Source: Agrocybe praecox
Taxonomy: Eukaryota > Basidiomycota > Agaricomycetes > Agaricales > Agrocybaceae
Assembly: GCA_964017145.1 (NCBI GenBank)
Contig: OZ024848.1
Location: 3,112,501 to 3,176,500 of the forward strand
DNA: 64,000 bases
Reading direction: 5' to 3'
Part shown: positions 23,798 to 34,834 of the stretch, piece by piece
Layout: each line of letters begins with the position of its first letter
Position numbering within the stretch: position 1 is the first letter of the stretch
Notes under the pieces: generated by a model
The model's input: only the letters and a program-made list of their open reading frames with translations
What the model was told of the DNA's origin: nothing
The model's database searches: none
Program-made: the position numbers and the translations under genes

Positions 23798-25139
23798 ATG
23801 AACCAGTTCGAGCTTGATGAAGACATTTTACATGTGGAAAATGTGATGTTTAGAAAGTGGTCTGCTGGTAAGCATGACCATTGGATTGCTGAATATTTGC
23901 TGATAGCCTGGTTACTCTGGTGCGCAGCTGCTGCACTGTCACTCTTACTGTATGAGTATGCCGTTACATGTGGCGACGAATTCAGACATATCTGGAAGTG
24001 CGTCTAAACCTTCAAGTCCATCTGATCGTAACTTACTGATATGGCTTTCGACGGTCACAGGAGAAAGAATTTCAATAGCGTTCTTGGTGTTTATCTATTC
24101 TGCAGATACTTTACGATAACCATCCAGACGTACGTGTATAGCTAGCTTAATGCCGCGCTACCAACCCTTTTCGTACTTTGAACTGAGAGGCGACCTTGTT
24201 ATTTCTAGTATTAATCTGATTCTAGTGATCGAATTTTTGTCCCATCCGGGAGATCCGATTCATCACTGCAAAGGCTGGTACAGTTTTCAACTAATATCTG
24301 CTTGTATTATATTGGCGGCACTCGACTACATTTTAATGCTACGAGGTGAGTTGTACAGTCTGGGTTGTCCATCAATTTCCGCGACTAATATTTCATTGTG
24401 ATTTGGCGCATTTACTTCCAGTTTATGCTATGTATAATAAAAACCTCAAAATCGGACTATTACTAGTCTTTCTCTTCGTCGTCATGCTAGTGGCCGACTT
24501 TCAGTGCGGCTCAAGAGTCATTGATACCCTTACTTACGACTCTATCTGTAACGGTAAAAAGGTGCACCCTTGCGTTCCATTCTACGGGTATTTCTTTCTT
24601 TCTTTCTTCATACATACATACGTGAAACCTCATAATCCCGCACTAGAATGACTCTCTGGTCTGTCCACCTCACACTCGGCATCTTGATAGCTGTAAAAAA
24701 GTGGAGACTATTGGCGCTTAACTCCCCTATAGTAAATATTGTCACTCGTGACGGAGCGTTGGTATTGATTGGTATTTGTGGTGAGTCCCCACAGATCTTC
24801 AGATGAAATTACGATTTTTGACATAAAGTGATCCCACCAGCATCCGCTACAGAAATAATGCGAGAAGCGATGTCGATGAAAGCCTTGAAAGTAGAACTAA
24901 CTTTTATGTGGCCCATTTCTCTGTTGTCTATCGCGGTACGTGGCATAGCCCCCTTGCATTGTTTTCCCACGTGTTGATGTATTCGATTTTGACTGTGCAT
25001 CTAGTGCTGCCGAATTATCATGCAACTACGAACCTTGGATCGAGGATATTCGAGTTTTGAAGAAGACCGAAGCCTCACGATATTTACATCTGAAATCGAC
25101 TTGATTTGCTTAGAGCAAGATCAGTTGAGCTCGGATTAA
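23798..25139 (+). CDS. DUF6533-type multi-pass membrane protein
   Basis: An integral membrane protein of unknown function from a family expanded in Agaricomycetes. Exons: 23798-23997, 24061-24129, 24209-24345, 24422-24587, 24647-24780, 24829-24935, 25005-25139, giving 315 aa with all phases matched. The DUF6533 signature is clear at the front: a hydrophobic helix, then LLLYEYAVTCGDE, then IWKKRKNFNS (joined across intron 1) and CRYFTITIQT. Five or more further hydrophobic segments follow (for example LILVIEFL, IGLLLVFLFVVMLVADF, TLGILIAV). Cysteines before segment four (HHCKGW, SICNG) are typical. A 39-nt in-frame stretch at 23868-23906 has GT...AG borders and could be spliced out of the first helix region. 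The start is the ATG before NQFELDED. Confidence 0.85.
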
Positions 25140-26676
25140 GCGCTAAGCCTTGTATCTGTATCGAGCTCGAAGAATTTGATTCTTATGTCGAAAGAGTTAT
25201 GATTATTGACTAATGAACTACCCTGTTTGGTTCTTGGCCGAATAATTGTTGAAAGGGGCTGTTGCCGACTTTTCTTATCAATTTAGCTGAGAGGAGTTTC
25301 TCGTTCGCGCGCGTAATCTCATCAAAGGGTAATGGGTCTTATTCTATTTCTTAACCTTTCTAAGCTGCACGTTTTATCTTCAAGTTTTCTGTATTTCAAT
25401 TTGTTACGTTCAGGCCCTGGCCAGGGGTTATAGGATCGTGCCGGGTCCTCGGATTCGTCCGTGGCGGAGTTCAAATCTCCTTTAGCGAAATCGTCGCAAA
25501 AACAACAAGATTGATAGACTTGGTTCTGACCATTCCCCTTCCTCCTCAGCTCCTCAGTTCGCTTTCATCCATTCTCTTTGATGGATGCCATCCAACTTTA
25601 AATCACCTTTTCTTCGTTTCTAAACATTTAATTCACGCTTGCATGCTCCAGTTCTAATCACATTAACACTAAATTGGTGACTACCAGCGAATATCCTGTC
25701 TGCAAAGTTAATAGACCATCTTCCTCAGAAAATTCTAGAGCGCCGCAAAAATGCTCCCAACTGATGCAAATATCAAACAGAACGAATTGGCACTTCCAAG
25801 TTCAATATAAACATTAAAACGATAAATTCAAGATGGCAAGTACAAATTTAAAGATACGACTTCTAATATGGTTTGTGGATATAGGGATTTCTCTAACTGC
25901 TCTCCCATAATCACACTACCATTTATCCTATGAAATCCAGGTAAACTCAAGACAAGGCTATTGATAGCATGTCTTGCTTACTCATTGGGCGGTTGGCGCT
26001 ACCCCTACGCAAAGCAACGCGTTTCTGCGACATCGAAGCTGTCCAAATCCCTGGTATCGACCGGATTATCTGAGGGAAAAGTAGGTGAGCGAGGAGAGGG
26101 TATCCCAAGGTTCATGGAGCCACTGACCAAGTGGACAGGCTGCATCGGGTTGTGGGACGGAAGCGGCTCGAGCGAGTGCTGTTATGGAAATCATCAAGAA
26201 AGTAAAGAAGATATTCTTTGAGAACATTATAGAACGGCTGTACGGTGTGAAAGGATATGCTGAGCGCTGACCTCTCTAACTCTATCTTCTCAAAGGTATA
26301 AATCCAAAATGTAAAGTGGTCAATCTATATTTAGACTATTCAACAGCTCAGGTGACATTCATTTTAATCGTTCGAAAAATAACATCATCATCATTCCATT
26401 TCCCCTCTTCCTCCCTCCTCCGAGTTTCCTTCTATCATTGTTATCGTCTTGATCCAGAATCCAGATTCCAAGCCTTCTGATTAGATCTGATATCTTACCA
26501 CAAATATCTCTTTCCTTAACCATGTAGTTCGGGGATTATAATAACTAGGGCGGCGCACGGGAGCAGACATGTACGATACCCCGTCGGTAAATATGTGCTC
26601 GAGCTCGTTTATGACATCGTATTTCTCCCGCTTTCAAGCACTGATCAATCCCAAACGTAGCCTACAGCCATCCACC
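25140..26676. other. Intergenic region, no gene seen
   Basis: About 1.5 kb. A short GGAG-TTCAAAT-CTCC stem-loop near 25464-25480 resembles a tRNA T-arm but no other arms can be folded around it. An alternative in-frame ATG for the next gene lies at 26569. Confidence 0.5.
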
Positions 26677-28260
26677 ATGAGCCTACCAGAACGCCTTGAC
26701 CAACTGCGTGAGACTCTCTCCGCGCAAGCAACTATTTTGACCGACCCCAACGACGATGAGTTTCAGAAACTTTGCCTCCGATGGAGTGACATCAACCGCA
26801 ATGTCCCTGGAGCAATTGTAGTCGTCGGGGAAGAAGCGGATGTTGTGAAAGCGGTAAGAAAAAACTCCTCCGGCAGTGTCAACGGCCATTGATTAACATG
26901 CTTGTTCGTCTAGGTCAAACTAGCTGTGGAGAACAAAATCCCATTCGTACCCTGCTCGGGAGGACACAGCTTATGGTCAACAATTGGCGAGGAAGGGTTC
27001 ATTTTGGATCTTCGTCGACTGAATAACATCTCCGTCGATGCGGGGTCCCGCCAAGTTACACTGCAGAGTGGCGTTCTCGTAGGGCAGGCCAACCAGGCGG
27101 CTTGGGAGCATGGACTTTGCCTTCGTAAGTACAGTCATGGCCAATTCATTATTCAAATAATTTAAACTCATTCTATTCGACAAGCCTTGGGGACCGCAAA
27201 CACAGCTGGAGTTGTACCTATGGCTATAGGCGGCGGGCTCAACAGTCTCTCCGACATAATAGGTTCAACATCAGACAACATAGTCTCTGCCAGGATTGTC
27301 ACAGCAGACGGTAACCTGGTGGAAGTCTCCTCCACCTCGCATTCAGACATCTTCTACGGCCTGCGAGGTGCCGGGCAATGCTTCGGCGTCGTCACCCAGC
27401 TCACACTCCAAGCGCACCCGAAATCCATCCTCGGGACGCCAGATGGGAGTGTATGGACGGGGGTTATGGTCTTCCCCGTTGACAAAGCCAAACGTGTATT
27501 CGAAATCTTATCCAGCCTCACTCAGGACAGCGAAGCACGTACGATGGGAATCTGCATCATTACCTCCCCACCCCCGTCGTTCGCCACGTCCCTCATTATC
27601 ATCCCTGTGTTTTTCGGTGATGCACCTAATGCTGAAAAATTCTACCAGCCCCTGATACGGCTCGAGCCGTTTTCGACTTGTCAGAACATCCCGTACCCCC
27701 GCGTCAATGATGCTGGCGAGGCGTTTGGAGTCAAAGGAGGCTTTAAACGATTCGCAGGTGCAGGTATTGAAAGGTTGGATCCTACAACTTGGATGCGGGT
27801 CGTGGAGAGATACGAGAAGCTCAAGTCTGAGTTCCCAGATGCTAGTGCGAGCGGGTACGCTGTAGAGTGGTATATGAGTCATCGTTCGACACGTCCTGCC
27901 ACAACGACAGAAGAGACGTCATTTAACCATGGACAATGTAGGATGTGGGCGGTACGTTTTCTCTTACTATACCCTTCGCTTAGGTTCTCACGAACTCATC
28001 GTATTTTTTTACTTGTCACCTAGGAACTTCTCTCATGGTATACGGACCCAGCATCTCACGAGGCAGTTTCTGCGTCAGAGACTGAAGTTCTCGCGCTCGT
28101 ACGACAGGATCAGGCACCTGGGGAGTACAGGTCGTATCAAAATTGGACGAGGGATGTGCCGATTGAGCAGCTGTACGGTGGTGAAGCGAGGTTGGAAAGA
28201 CTTCGAGCTTTGAAACGGAAGTGGGATCCTGCGGGAGTGTTTACTCGTTTATTCCTTTAG
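26677..28260 (+). CDS. BBE-like FAD-linked oxidase
   Basis: A flavoprotein oxidase of the PCMH/berberine-bridge-enzyme-like type, which oxidises sugars, alcohols or specialised metabolites with O2 as acceptor (family). Exons 26677-26853, 26914-27124, 27185-27951, 28024-28260 give 463 aa. The FAD domain has GAIVVVGEEADV, the PCSGGHSLWS motif whose His would carry the 8-alpha-histidyl bond, and TANTAGVVPMAIGGGLN. The Cys that gives bicovalent flavin in many BBE-like enzymes is absent at the equivalent place (Thr-Ala-Gly there). The C-terminal BBE motif is YQNWTRD...LYGGEARLERL...KWDPAGVF. No signal peptide is seen from this start, chosen for its CCACCATGA context; the ATG at 26569 would add 36 residues. 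Next downstream is a UstYa-like gene on the same strand. Confidence 0.88.
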
Positions 28261-28443
28261 CTTTAGTCAAACTTCGTAAAAAAGTTTTTTAAAATGTCAG
28301 AAAATCTTTATAAATAGTCGTATGTATAGTATACATAGAAATGTGAATGATAAATTATATCAAGGGTCCAGCCCACTGTCAACTTAAGCTAATCTTTACC
28401 TTCACTTCATACCCACTCTCTTTGATCGTCATCGTCGTCCGAC

Positions 28444-29144
28444 ATGATTCGACGCTCTCTGTTATCAGCGTACTTTATATCTGCGTTGTCAATTATCAAC
28501 CTCGTTTTTTCACTGGCAAATATCTGGCTAAGGGTTCATAGTAATATACAAGGTATTCTCATTATTCGCTCATTTAACAACTTGATTCCAGCCTTCCTCA
28601 AGCAGAGCCCCTCAGCAGGATGACCCTCCTCGAAGACGACTATCCCATCGAACTACCTATCCACTTCGACACAGTCGCAATGACCCTTCTGCGTGATACG
28701 GCCCGGTTCCAAATGGACCTCCAAAACAACATCTCGCGCCTCGAATGGAACACGCTCTCATACCATCCCTTCGTCGTGCACCTCGGTCGAGATCAAAGAG
28801 CATTCCAAGTCGCGCTCTTCCATGAGATCCACTGCGTGCATGTGATGGAACAGGCATTTCTCCGTGGGGAATACCACGGACTTAGCTCGCACCACGTGCA
28901 GCACTGCGAAAATTATCTGAGGCAGTCATTTTTGTGTATGGCGGATGATAGTGTTGAGAGGGGGGATTTTACTTTTGTGGGTAGGGGTAGTATGGGGATG
29001 GGCACTAACACGTGGGACTCGGAGGTGGGGGACAGGAACGTGGGAAGTAAAGTGTGCAGGGACTGGATGGGGGTGTCAGAGGCGGTGATGAGGAATTTGA
29101 AGGATTGGCTGAAATGGAATAGCTCTCGAGCTTGGGCGCTGTAG
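28444..29144 (+). CDS. UstYa-like oxidase/cyclase (DUF3328), copy 1
   Basis: UstYa-family proteins are membrane-anchored, copper-dependent-looking oxidases that cyclise, dehydrogenate or hydroxylate peptides in ustiloxin, phomopsin, asperipin and cyclochlorotine pathways (family knowledge). Exons 28444-28552 and 28606-29144 give 215 aa. The first exon encodes one membrane helix (LLSAYFISALSIINLVF). The acceptor at 28605 is the one that keeps phase; it leads into EPLSRMTLLEDDYPIELP. Both family motifs are intact: FHEIHC (HxxHC) and HVQHCENYLRQSFLC, followed by VCRDW. The second His-Cys motif is HVQHC. It lies 180 bases downstream of the FAD oxidase on the same strand. Substrate unknown. Confidence 0.85.
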
Positions 29145-30093
29145 TTCATGTGCAGTACCTGTGCGGGTGCATAGCTTCCGAAAAAAAAGGGTTCGCCGAG
29201 CAACACGCATCGTGGATAGTTCATTCATTCATTATCGTGATCATCATCGTTCTTCTTTCATTCCGCTAAAGATTCTCAGCTCAATAAAACTACAATTACT
29301 CAATGTACCTACTTCATCTGGCCTGGCGCTCCGAGTCGCATCTGACAGCGAAGCCTGATGTTCGCTGGTACTCTTACCCCGTATTGGCACTTCCGGTCTA
29401 CTTCCATTCCAAATATTCTGCACATGCGACCTATGCTTCGACATCACGATCACATGGCGACGTATCTTGTATTGCATATAAGGTGACTGTGGGCGTCTAT
29501 TTTGGCCGGCTCTATTTGCGTTTCTGTGCCAAGAGATCATCGATCATCGGACATTGATCATCTTCCTCAATGATGGTTATATTTTTAGATACTTTGCGGA
29601 GTCAGAATAGGAATGGGAATAAAAATAGAAATAGACTGATAGGCTCCGAGGGGCGGCATATCAGATCTTCTATCTCTATCTCTACACGTCTGCATGTCAC
29701 CATAATAAACATATGTACACATCGAAGTCTGTCCCTCGAATCAGAAATCATAACTTTGAATCAAATATGGAGACCATGTCATTGTAGAAGTGTTCTTCGC
29801 AGGGTAACGCGGGGAAGCAGAAATAGAGCGCCGCCAGCATATGCATAGGTTAATTGGCATATAACGCCTTTTGGTTAAGTGCGACGGATAGGATATAGCA
29901 AATAGATTTGCGGTATCCATTATCTGATTCAGTACATTCAAGTGGCCACCGTCAGGTGGTCGATATGGCCCAATTGAACTTGCAAAAAGGTATGTACGAA
30001 AGTAAACACTATTTAGTACTAAGTGGGGTACCACCTACAGTACACTATATGCGCACTACATACAGACGCGTGCGGGAGCTAATCGGACCCATT
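29145..30093. other. Convergent intergenic region, no gene seen
   Basis: About 950 bases between the stop codons of UstYa-like copies 1 and 2. No open frame with splice support or repeat structure typical of a peptide precursor was found. Confidence 0.5.
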
Positions 30094-30744
30094 TCATTTT
30101 CCTGTCCTTGCAAGATCCCAAGCTCGATAGTCCTCATAATTCCGCTCAGCCGCCTCATACACTTTGGTCCAATCTCGGCATACAGTCTCATACTGCTTCG
30201 AAGCCTGCACATCCACATTTTTCACTGACTCCAGCCGCGTGTTAGCGTGGCAAAGGAGCGACTGGCGTAAATAATTAAGACATCCACGGAGCTCTGCTGT
30301 GGCGTGACGAGGGAGTGGTTTGAGGTATTCGCGGTGGTAGATCTCCAAACATTTGAGTTGGTGGAAGAGCGAGACTGTGTAGGTCTCCGGCGGGTCCGCT
30401 TCCAGGGACGTATTGTCGTCTGGAGACGTTGATATGTGGACGGTATGTCCCCCGCTTGGCATTAGGCTGGCAAGGTCGACGCCCCCTTTGTCGTTCAAGG
30501 CGTACCGCTTAGTGTCGGTGATGGTCATTGCTACGAGCTCCATAGGGCCTACGTCGAAAGTGAGGCCTAATTTTTTGACTGCAACTACAGGTCTGAATAA
30601 GTATAGCACAGTTACATGGCGTTTTTTCAACTCACCTTTGGACGTTCGACTGTTGTACACCTGATATGAGAGTAGCACTATTGATATGGCGGCTGTCGTT
30701 GCGAATATAAAGTAGAAAGCGCTTTTCAGAGATGACTGAGCCAT
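30094..30744 (-). CDS. UstYa-like protein with degenerate active motifs, copy 2
   Basis: Same architecture as copy 1: N-terminal helix (AFYFIFATTAAISIVLLSYQVY), a central domain, then CLNYLRQSLLCHANTRLES and TVCRDWTKVYEAAERN. But the first HxxHC motif reads HQLKC (Lys for the second His), and the second reads ELRGC. In UstYa enzymes these residues are thought to bind metal, so this copy may be inactive or a partner subunit (inference). The open frame runs through unspliced (216 aa). A 51-nt in-frame intron at 30635-30585 with a good GTGAGT donor is likely and would give 199 aa, placing the splice after the helix as in copies 1 and 3. The ATG at 30744 (MAQSSLKS) is preferred; upstream codons include only GTG-type starts. 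Confidence 0.82.
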   Translation of the reverse strand: MAQSSLKSAFYFIFATTAAISIVLLSYQVYNSRTSKGELKKRHVTVLYLFRPVVAVKKLGLTFDVGPMELVAMTITDTKRYALNDKGGVDLASLMPSGGHTVHISTSPDDNTSLEADPPETYTVSLFHQLKCLEIYHREYLKPLPRHATAELRGCLNYLRQSLLCHANTRLESVKNVDVQASKQYETVCRDWTKVYEAAERNYEDYRAWDLARTGK

Positions 30745-31129
30745 CGCGTTGGGATGGTGTTGGTGTTGGTGGTATGAGGGATAACTGATTAACCTTGTAT
30801 GAGCAATAAATAGACAATATGTCACTCGCGTCTCTCTCGGAAACCTCCAGGTATGTTAAAATAGGAACTTTCGTTACTTCTCGCCGAGATTTGACCGGGC
30901 CGAGTACAAAAGCATTAGCCGAACGTCGGCTTTCACCGAAGGAAGTATGCCGGGTTGATGTTTTGATGCGAAGTCAACACGGCAGAATATTGATGATTTA
31001 CCGCCTCCCCTTCGAAGCCAATTAACTGCCTAGTGAGCGCTGGCAGAATCGAAGAACGATAATGAATGTATAATAAAATAAATAATGAATGTAAGAATTT
31101 GACAACGAAATACTACCAAGACTTAAATA
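30745..31129. other. Short intergenic region, no gene seen
   Basis: 385 bases between the start of UstYa-like copy 2 and the stop of the 7TM gene, both on the minus strand. Nothing recognised. Confidence 0.5.
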
Positions 31130-32335
31130 TTACTCAATACTGCTACTTTCATCCTGCAAAAATGTGGTCGACGGATCCACGTTCATGGTCTTCATCCTCA
31201 GGCTTTTTTCCTCACCACTATTTATAGCTCCCAGTGGGCCATTCTTGGAACCAGTAAAGTGGATATTTGTCAAGGTAGCTTGCGTTGTTGCTCGGTTCCA
31301 TGCTTTTCCTTGCGAGACGCGGAATATGATGAGCAAAGGCGCGATGATCTTGTAAAATAGGGGTTAATATTGATATGATATCTAAGAGATTTACAATTGC
31401 TTACCTGCACGTTTGCCAAAGCGGACAAGAAGACATATTGGATAGGGTGGTTCACGGCGAATAGGACGATGAAGATGAGAGAAAATACGGCGTATAAGGC
31501 ACACGACTCTACGAGGATTGCAGATACGTGGCCATATGTGCTGCTCTTTTGTGTTCCTGAAATGAACATAACATTATGAGTTGTGGTAGGTCAATGATTT
31601 GGATGCATGTAAACGTACCAAGAGCAGACTTTAACCTATTGTGGATTGAAAGAATACGCCAGAGCATAAGACCCGTCGCGATAACCGACATGGAGACTGA
31701 TAGGACGAAATAGGGCAACACGAAGCTGATCTCGCCATTGGCCCATAGAGAGCCATTCGGGAAGGATGTTTGAATGATGAACATGAAGCCCATTGCGAGC
31801 GAGCCCAAGTAGATCAGAACTGGGAATGCTACGGCAAAGCCTGCATGATATGATCCCAGTCCTTGGAAAAGAACGAAGAGACGCCAAAGCTTGATCGGGT
31901 CGGGGTGAGCACTGCGGACATCGTATATGATTAGAAGGAACATACCAGCATCGCGTCGGCCATCCAATTCGCAAGAACATAGCTGATAGTGTTGACAATA
32001 CCAACGGGTGCAGAGAAGAGCACAAGGTTGTTGTAGTTGGACGGTCCTCCAGGGAAGTTTGCAAAGTAGACATAGGACACCATCGTCGCCCGGGTGGTGG
32101 TCGCGACATAAATGGTCCCAAAGGCAAACATAGCTGTGATGTAACAGATCAAGAAAATTGAACGGCGCCTCTCTTGTTTGTGTCCCATCTGCAGTGCGAG
32201 GAAATAGCAGCAGATGAGGTACAGTGTGAACATGATCCCGTATGCGGTCGACGCCACGGTGGTCGACGAGACAAGGTTGATGGCGTCAACCCATTGGTTA
32301 TCCGGTATCGTGATCGTCGAGTTGTCGGAAGCCAT
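31130..32335 (-). CDS. Seven-transmembrane protein of unknown function
   Basis: Exons 32335-31946, 31889-31619, 31556-31405, 31348-31130 encode 343 aa. Seven hydrophobic segments can be read, starting with AYGIMFTLYLICCYFLALQ, then FLICYITAMFAFGTIYV, IVNTISYVLANWMADAM, GFAVAFPVLIYLGSLAMGF, VLPYFVLSVSMSVIATGLML, ALYAVFSLIFIVLFAV and PIQYVFLSALANVQIIAPLLII. The C-terminus is a soluble tail of about 60 residues. The N-terminus (MASDNSTITI) has a glycosylation site and is probably outside. Proteins of this shape are numerous in Agaricomycetes and are sometimes labelled orphan receptors; no ligand or G protein coupling is known to me. The second-exon acceptor (CAAG) was chosen because it alone keeps the frame into LWRLFVLFQG. 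Confidence 0.82.
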
Positions 32336-32842
32336 GGTATGGGTTAAACAACGAGTTAGTTGGTAGCGAAGTCGTATGTCCACCCAGAAGCGCTTTTAGG
32401 TAAATCCTGGACCTAAAGGGAAGGTTTACTTGGTACCAGTACGCATACTAAGCGGTGTTTGTGTGATAAGATCTCCCCTGCCGTTCATCAAGGAGAACAC
32501 AGGTCAAACCTTAACGCACTGAATCTCTTCTTTCGGAGTATCGTCGGACCATGAAATGAGAAAACAGGGCGCGACGGTGTTCAGAGAAGAGCGAACTATT
32601 TCTGTCACAAATGGGAGCTATATATATATATGTGTGTGTTACCGCATAAGTATAAATCTATAAATAACTATCTGAGGATCTTATTCAACGACAATTCGCG
32701 TCATTCCTGAGCTTATCAGTCATCATTAACAGTATCAGTGTTATGTCTATTCAAAAATGATTAGAAATATATATTTTCACTTCAAATTGCTTCTAAAACA
32801 AACTACAAAATCATCCCTAGAAACACGTTTCATCTACAGAAG
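32336..32842. other. Divergent intergenic region
   Basis: 507 bases with a (TA)n-(TG)n run near 32619-32638. It should hold the promoters of the 7TM gene and CVNH-like gene 1. No coding signal seen. Confidence 0.5.
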
Positions 32843-33579
32843 ATGTTTGCCTCTATCATAATCTTCGCATATGCGGCTCTCTGCGTCTCGGGAAAGCTCA
32901 TGGGCACTTTCAAGTATGATGCACCTAGAGTACAACCATCTCCAACTCTCAAGGAGTTTTCGAATTCTACCGAGACGAGGACCATCACAATCCCGCTTGA
33001 CCATGTCCAAACGTCCATACCACAGTTTCAGAAAGCCAAAATAGCCAGTGGAAACATTACCAGCGACGCATCCAATGCAGCTGCAGCGTCCGGGTTCGGT
33101 ACCAGCTGCTGTGGATGGGGTGGGGTATTCGGTTGGACAGGCACAGGTGCATCTGCTGCCACCTTGATAGGGAATTGTGGTCCAGGTCTACCCCTCTCGT
33201 CGTTGGACCTTAATCGTTGCATCTCCTGGGATCAAGGGAGCGGATGGCTTTCTTGCTCGACCTCGTGAGTTCCTTTTCCCCACTGATTGACTCTCGTATG
33301 TTACTCATGTTAATATCACCAGAGGTGGATTCTTGTCCAACGGCGCATCAGGCTGTCACATCATCAGCCCTCCAAGCGTATGGGGAAACGCTTTTGGTGC
33401 CCTCACGTACACCAATCTAATCGCCGTCTGCAACGGACCGGCTGCTAATACTGGGTATGTTAATAACCTCGAACTTAGTGAGTATGTTTCCTTCTCCAAT
33501 TTTTAGAGAGGTTATTGAAGGACGTAAACACTTAGACGACTGCATCGGCGTTACAAGTTCAGGACAGCTGACTTGCTAG
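32843..33579 (+). CDS. Secreted cyanovirin-N homology (CVNH) protein 1
   Basis: A 206-aa protein with a signal peptide (MFASIIIFAYAALCVSG) and a Ser/Thr/Pro-containing spacer before the domain. Exons 32843-33264, 33323-33477, 33536-33579. The CVNH fold shows as two half-repeats: SCCGWGG...ATLIGNCG...SSLDLNRCISWDQGSGWLSC and CHIIS...TNLIAVCNG...NNLELNDCIGVTSSGQLTC. The half-repeat end (LDLNxCI / LELNDCI) is the best diagnostic. CVNH proteins bind oligomannose glycans in the studied cases, so a secreted lectin is likely, though sugar-binding residues cannot be checked by eye. The next gene is a second CVNH-like protein on the same strand. Confidence 0.78.
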
Positions 33580-34046
33580 CTGGCATGCTCCGAAGAAGTG
33601 CGGGTGTCTTCTTTTCTTTATTGCGTAAATAATATATTTGGCGGGGTGAATCGAGATATTGAAAATAGTAGAATAAATATACTTGTCAATGGCGTTCTTC
33701 CCGGTCGAGATTACTACGGCCATACCATAGCTTTCATTAAGATATGAGTTAATCTACCAGAGCAAGATAAGCGCAGCCGTGCAATGTTCTATGGTAATTG
33801 TTCATCCATGGTAGTATCGGGTTTCTTTCAATGCGAAAATAAGGTACATCGTAGATTGGAAATGAATGATGTGGCGTCCGAAAGCTCCACCAAATGATTT
33901 GAGAATCCAGATCAACTTCTCTCTTCTCGTATTGAATCAACCTCATGTCCGCATACTTCGGCGTGCCTTACTGCACATGATGCACGAATGTTGTCCTAAA
34001 GTAGCACAAGCCATAATTTAGTATTTGTGGAAGCGATAAGACAACG
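33580..34046. other. Intergenic between CVNH-like genes
   Basis: 467 bases; 3' UTR of the first and promoter of the second CVNH-like gene. Nothing else seen. Confidence 0.5.
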
Positions 34047-34672
34047 ATGGATTTTTCAACCAGTCCAGACATGATGATGGTCCTTAGCTCTTATGCTTTA
34101 TTGGGCACTGTTCTAGCATTCGTGCCCGCAATCCACGCGCAAAGCTGGTTCGGTTTTACAGACAGCTGCTCTGCCTGGCAAGGAATATTTGGAACAGTTA
34201 ACGGCGCAACTAGCATAGGCGAGGTCACGCTCGTCGCGACCTGCAGCTCTGTGTCCGGTGCACAAATCACATCGTCGCTTGATTTGAACACTTGCTATGG
34301 GTATCCATCACCGACTACTATAGTGCATCCAGGGTGCGTTTGCACTGATTTTATTTGTTTTTTATACTCATTTTGACCTGTATCCCTCTTTGACAATATC
34401 GAATATATAGTTCAGGCTTGTTTAGTACCTGCATCATATCAAATATCCCCAATTCTATTACTCCGCCCACGGGTGGAGGGTCGGGCACAGTGATTAATGT
34501 ACTGTGTCCAGCACCGGGAGTAGACAGTGCGTATTTAATCCCGCTCGATATCAGTTGAGTACCGTTTACATCATAGTATAAATCGCCTTCAAAATACCGT
34601 TGCTAATATCGCATTGCTGTAGATGAGGTTGTAGGAAATAACAACGGGGTCCTTGCCTGTGGTTTTATGTGA
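34047..34672 (+). CDS. Secreted cyanovirin-N homology (CVNH) protein 2
   Basis: A 159-aa protein: signal peptide (LGTVLAFVPAIHA, cleavage before QSWFGF), then one CVNH domain. Exons 34047-34333, 34411-34553, 34623-34672. The half-repeats are CSAWQG...VTLVATCSS...SSLDLNTCYGY and CIISN...VINVLCPAPG...IPLDINEVVGNNNGVLAC. The intron positions match those of CVNH protein 1 (after the first half-repeat and inside the second LDIN motif), so these are tandem duplicates that have diverged strongly. Unlike protein 1, it lacks the spacer after the signal peptide, and Cys in the second ...NDCIG motif is replaced by Val. Confidence 0.75.
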
Positions 34673-34834
34673 TACAGGAGATTGTATTGTCTACGCGTTG
34701 TGTTCTCCTGTCTACTCTGATGATCTTTGTATTACTTCGTCGCTTTTACTAGCACAAGGGTCCTGAAATGTTAAGACGCGTGCTAAGACGCGTGCTGTTC
34801 TATTTTTAGATACGATACATAAATATTTAAATAT

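Noticed and set aside
25430..25500. Possible tRNA or SINE
   Set aside because: A T-arm-like GGAG-TTCAAAT-CTCC is present, but no acceptor stem, D-arm or anticodon arm can be paired around it.
25961..26221. 86-codon frame before the FAD oxidase
   Set aside because: It begins at TTG and has no recognisable sequence or splice partner.
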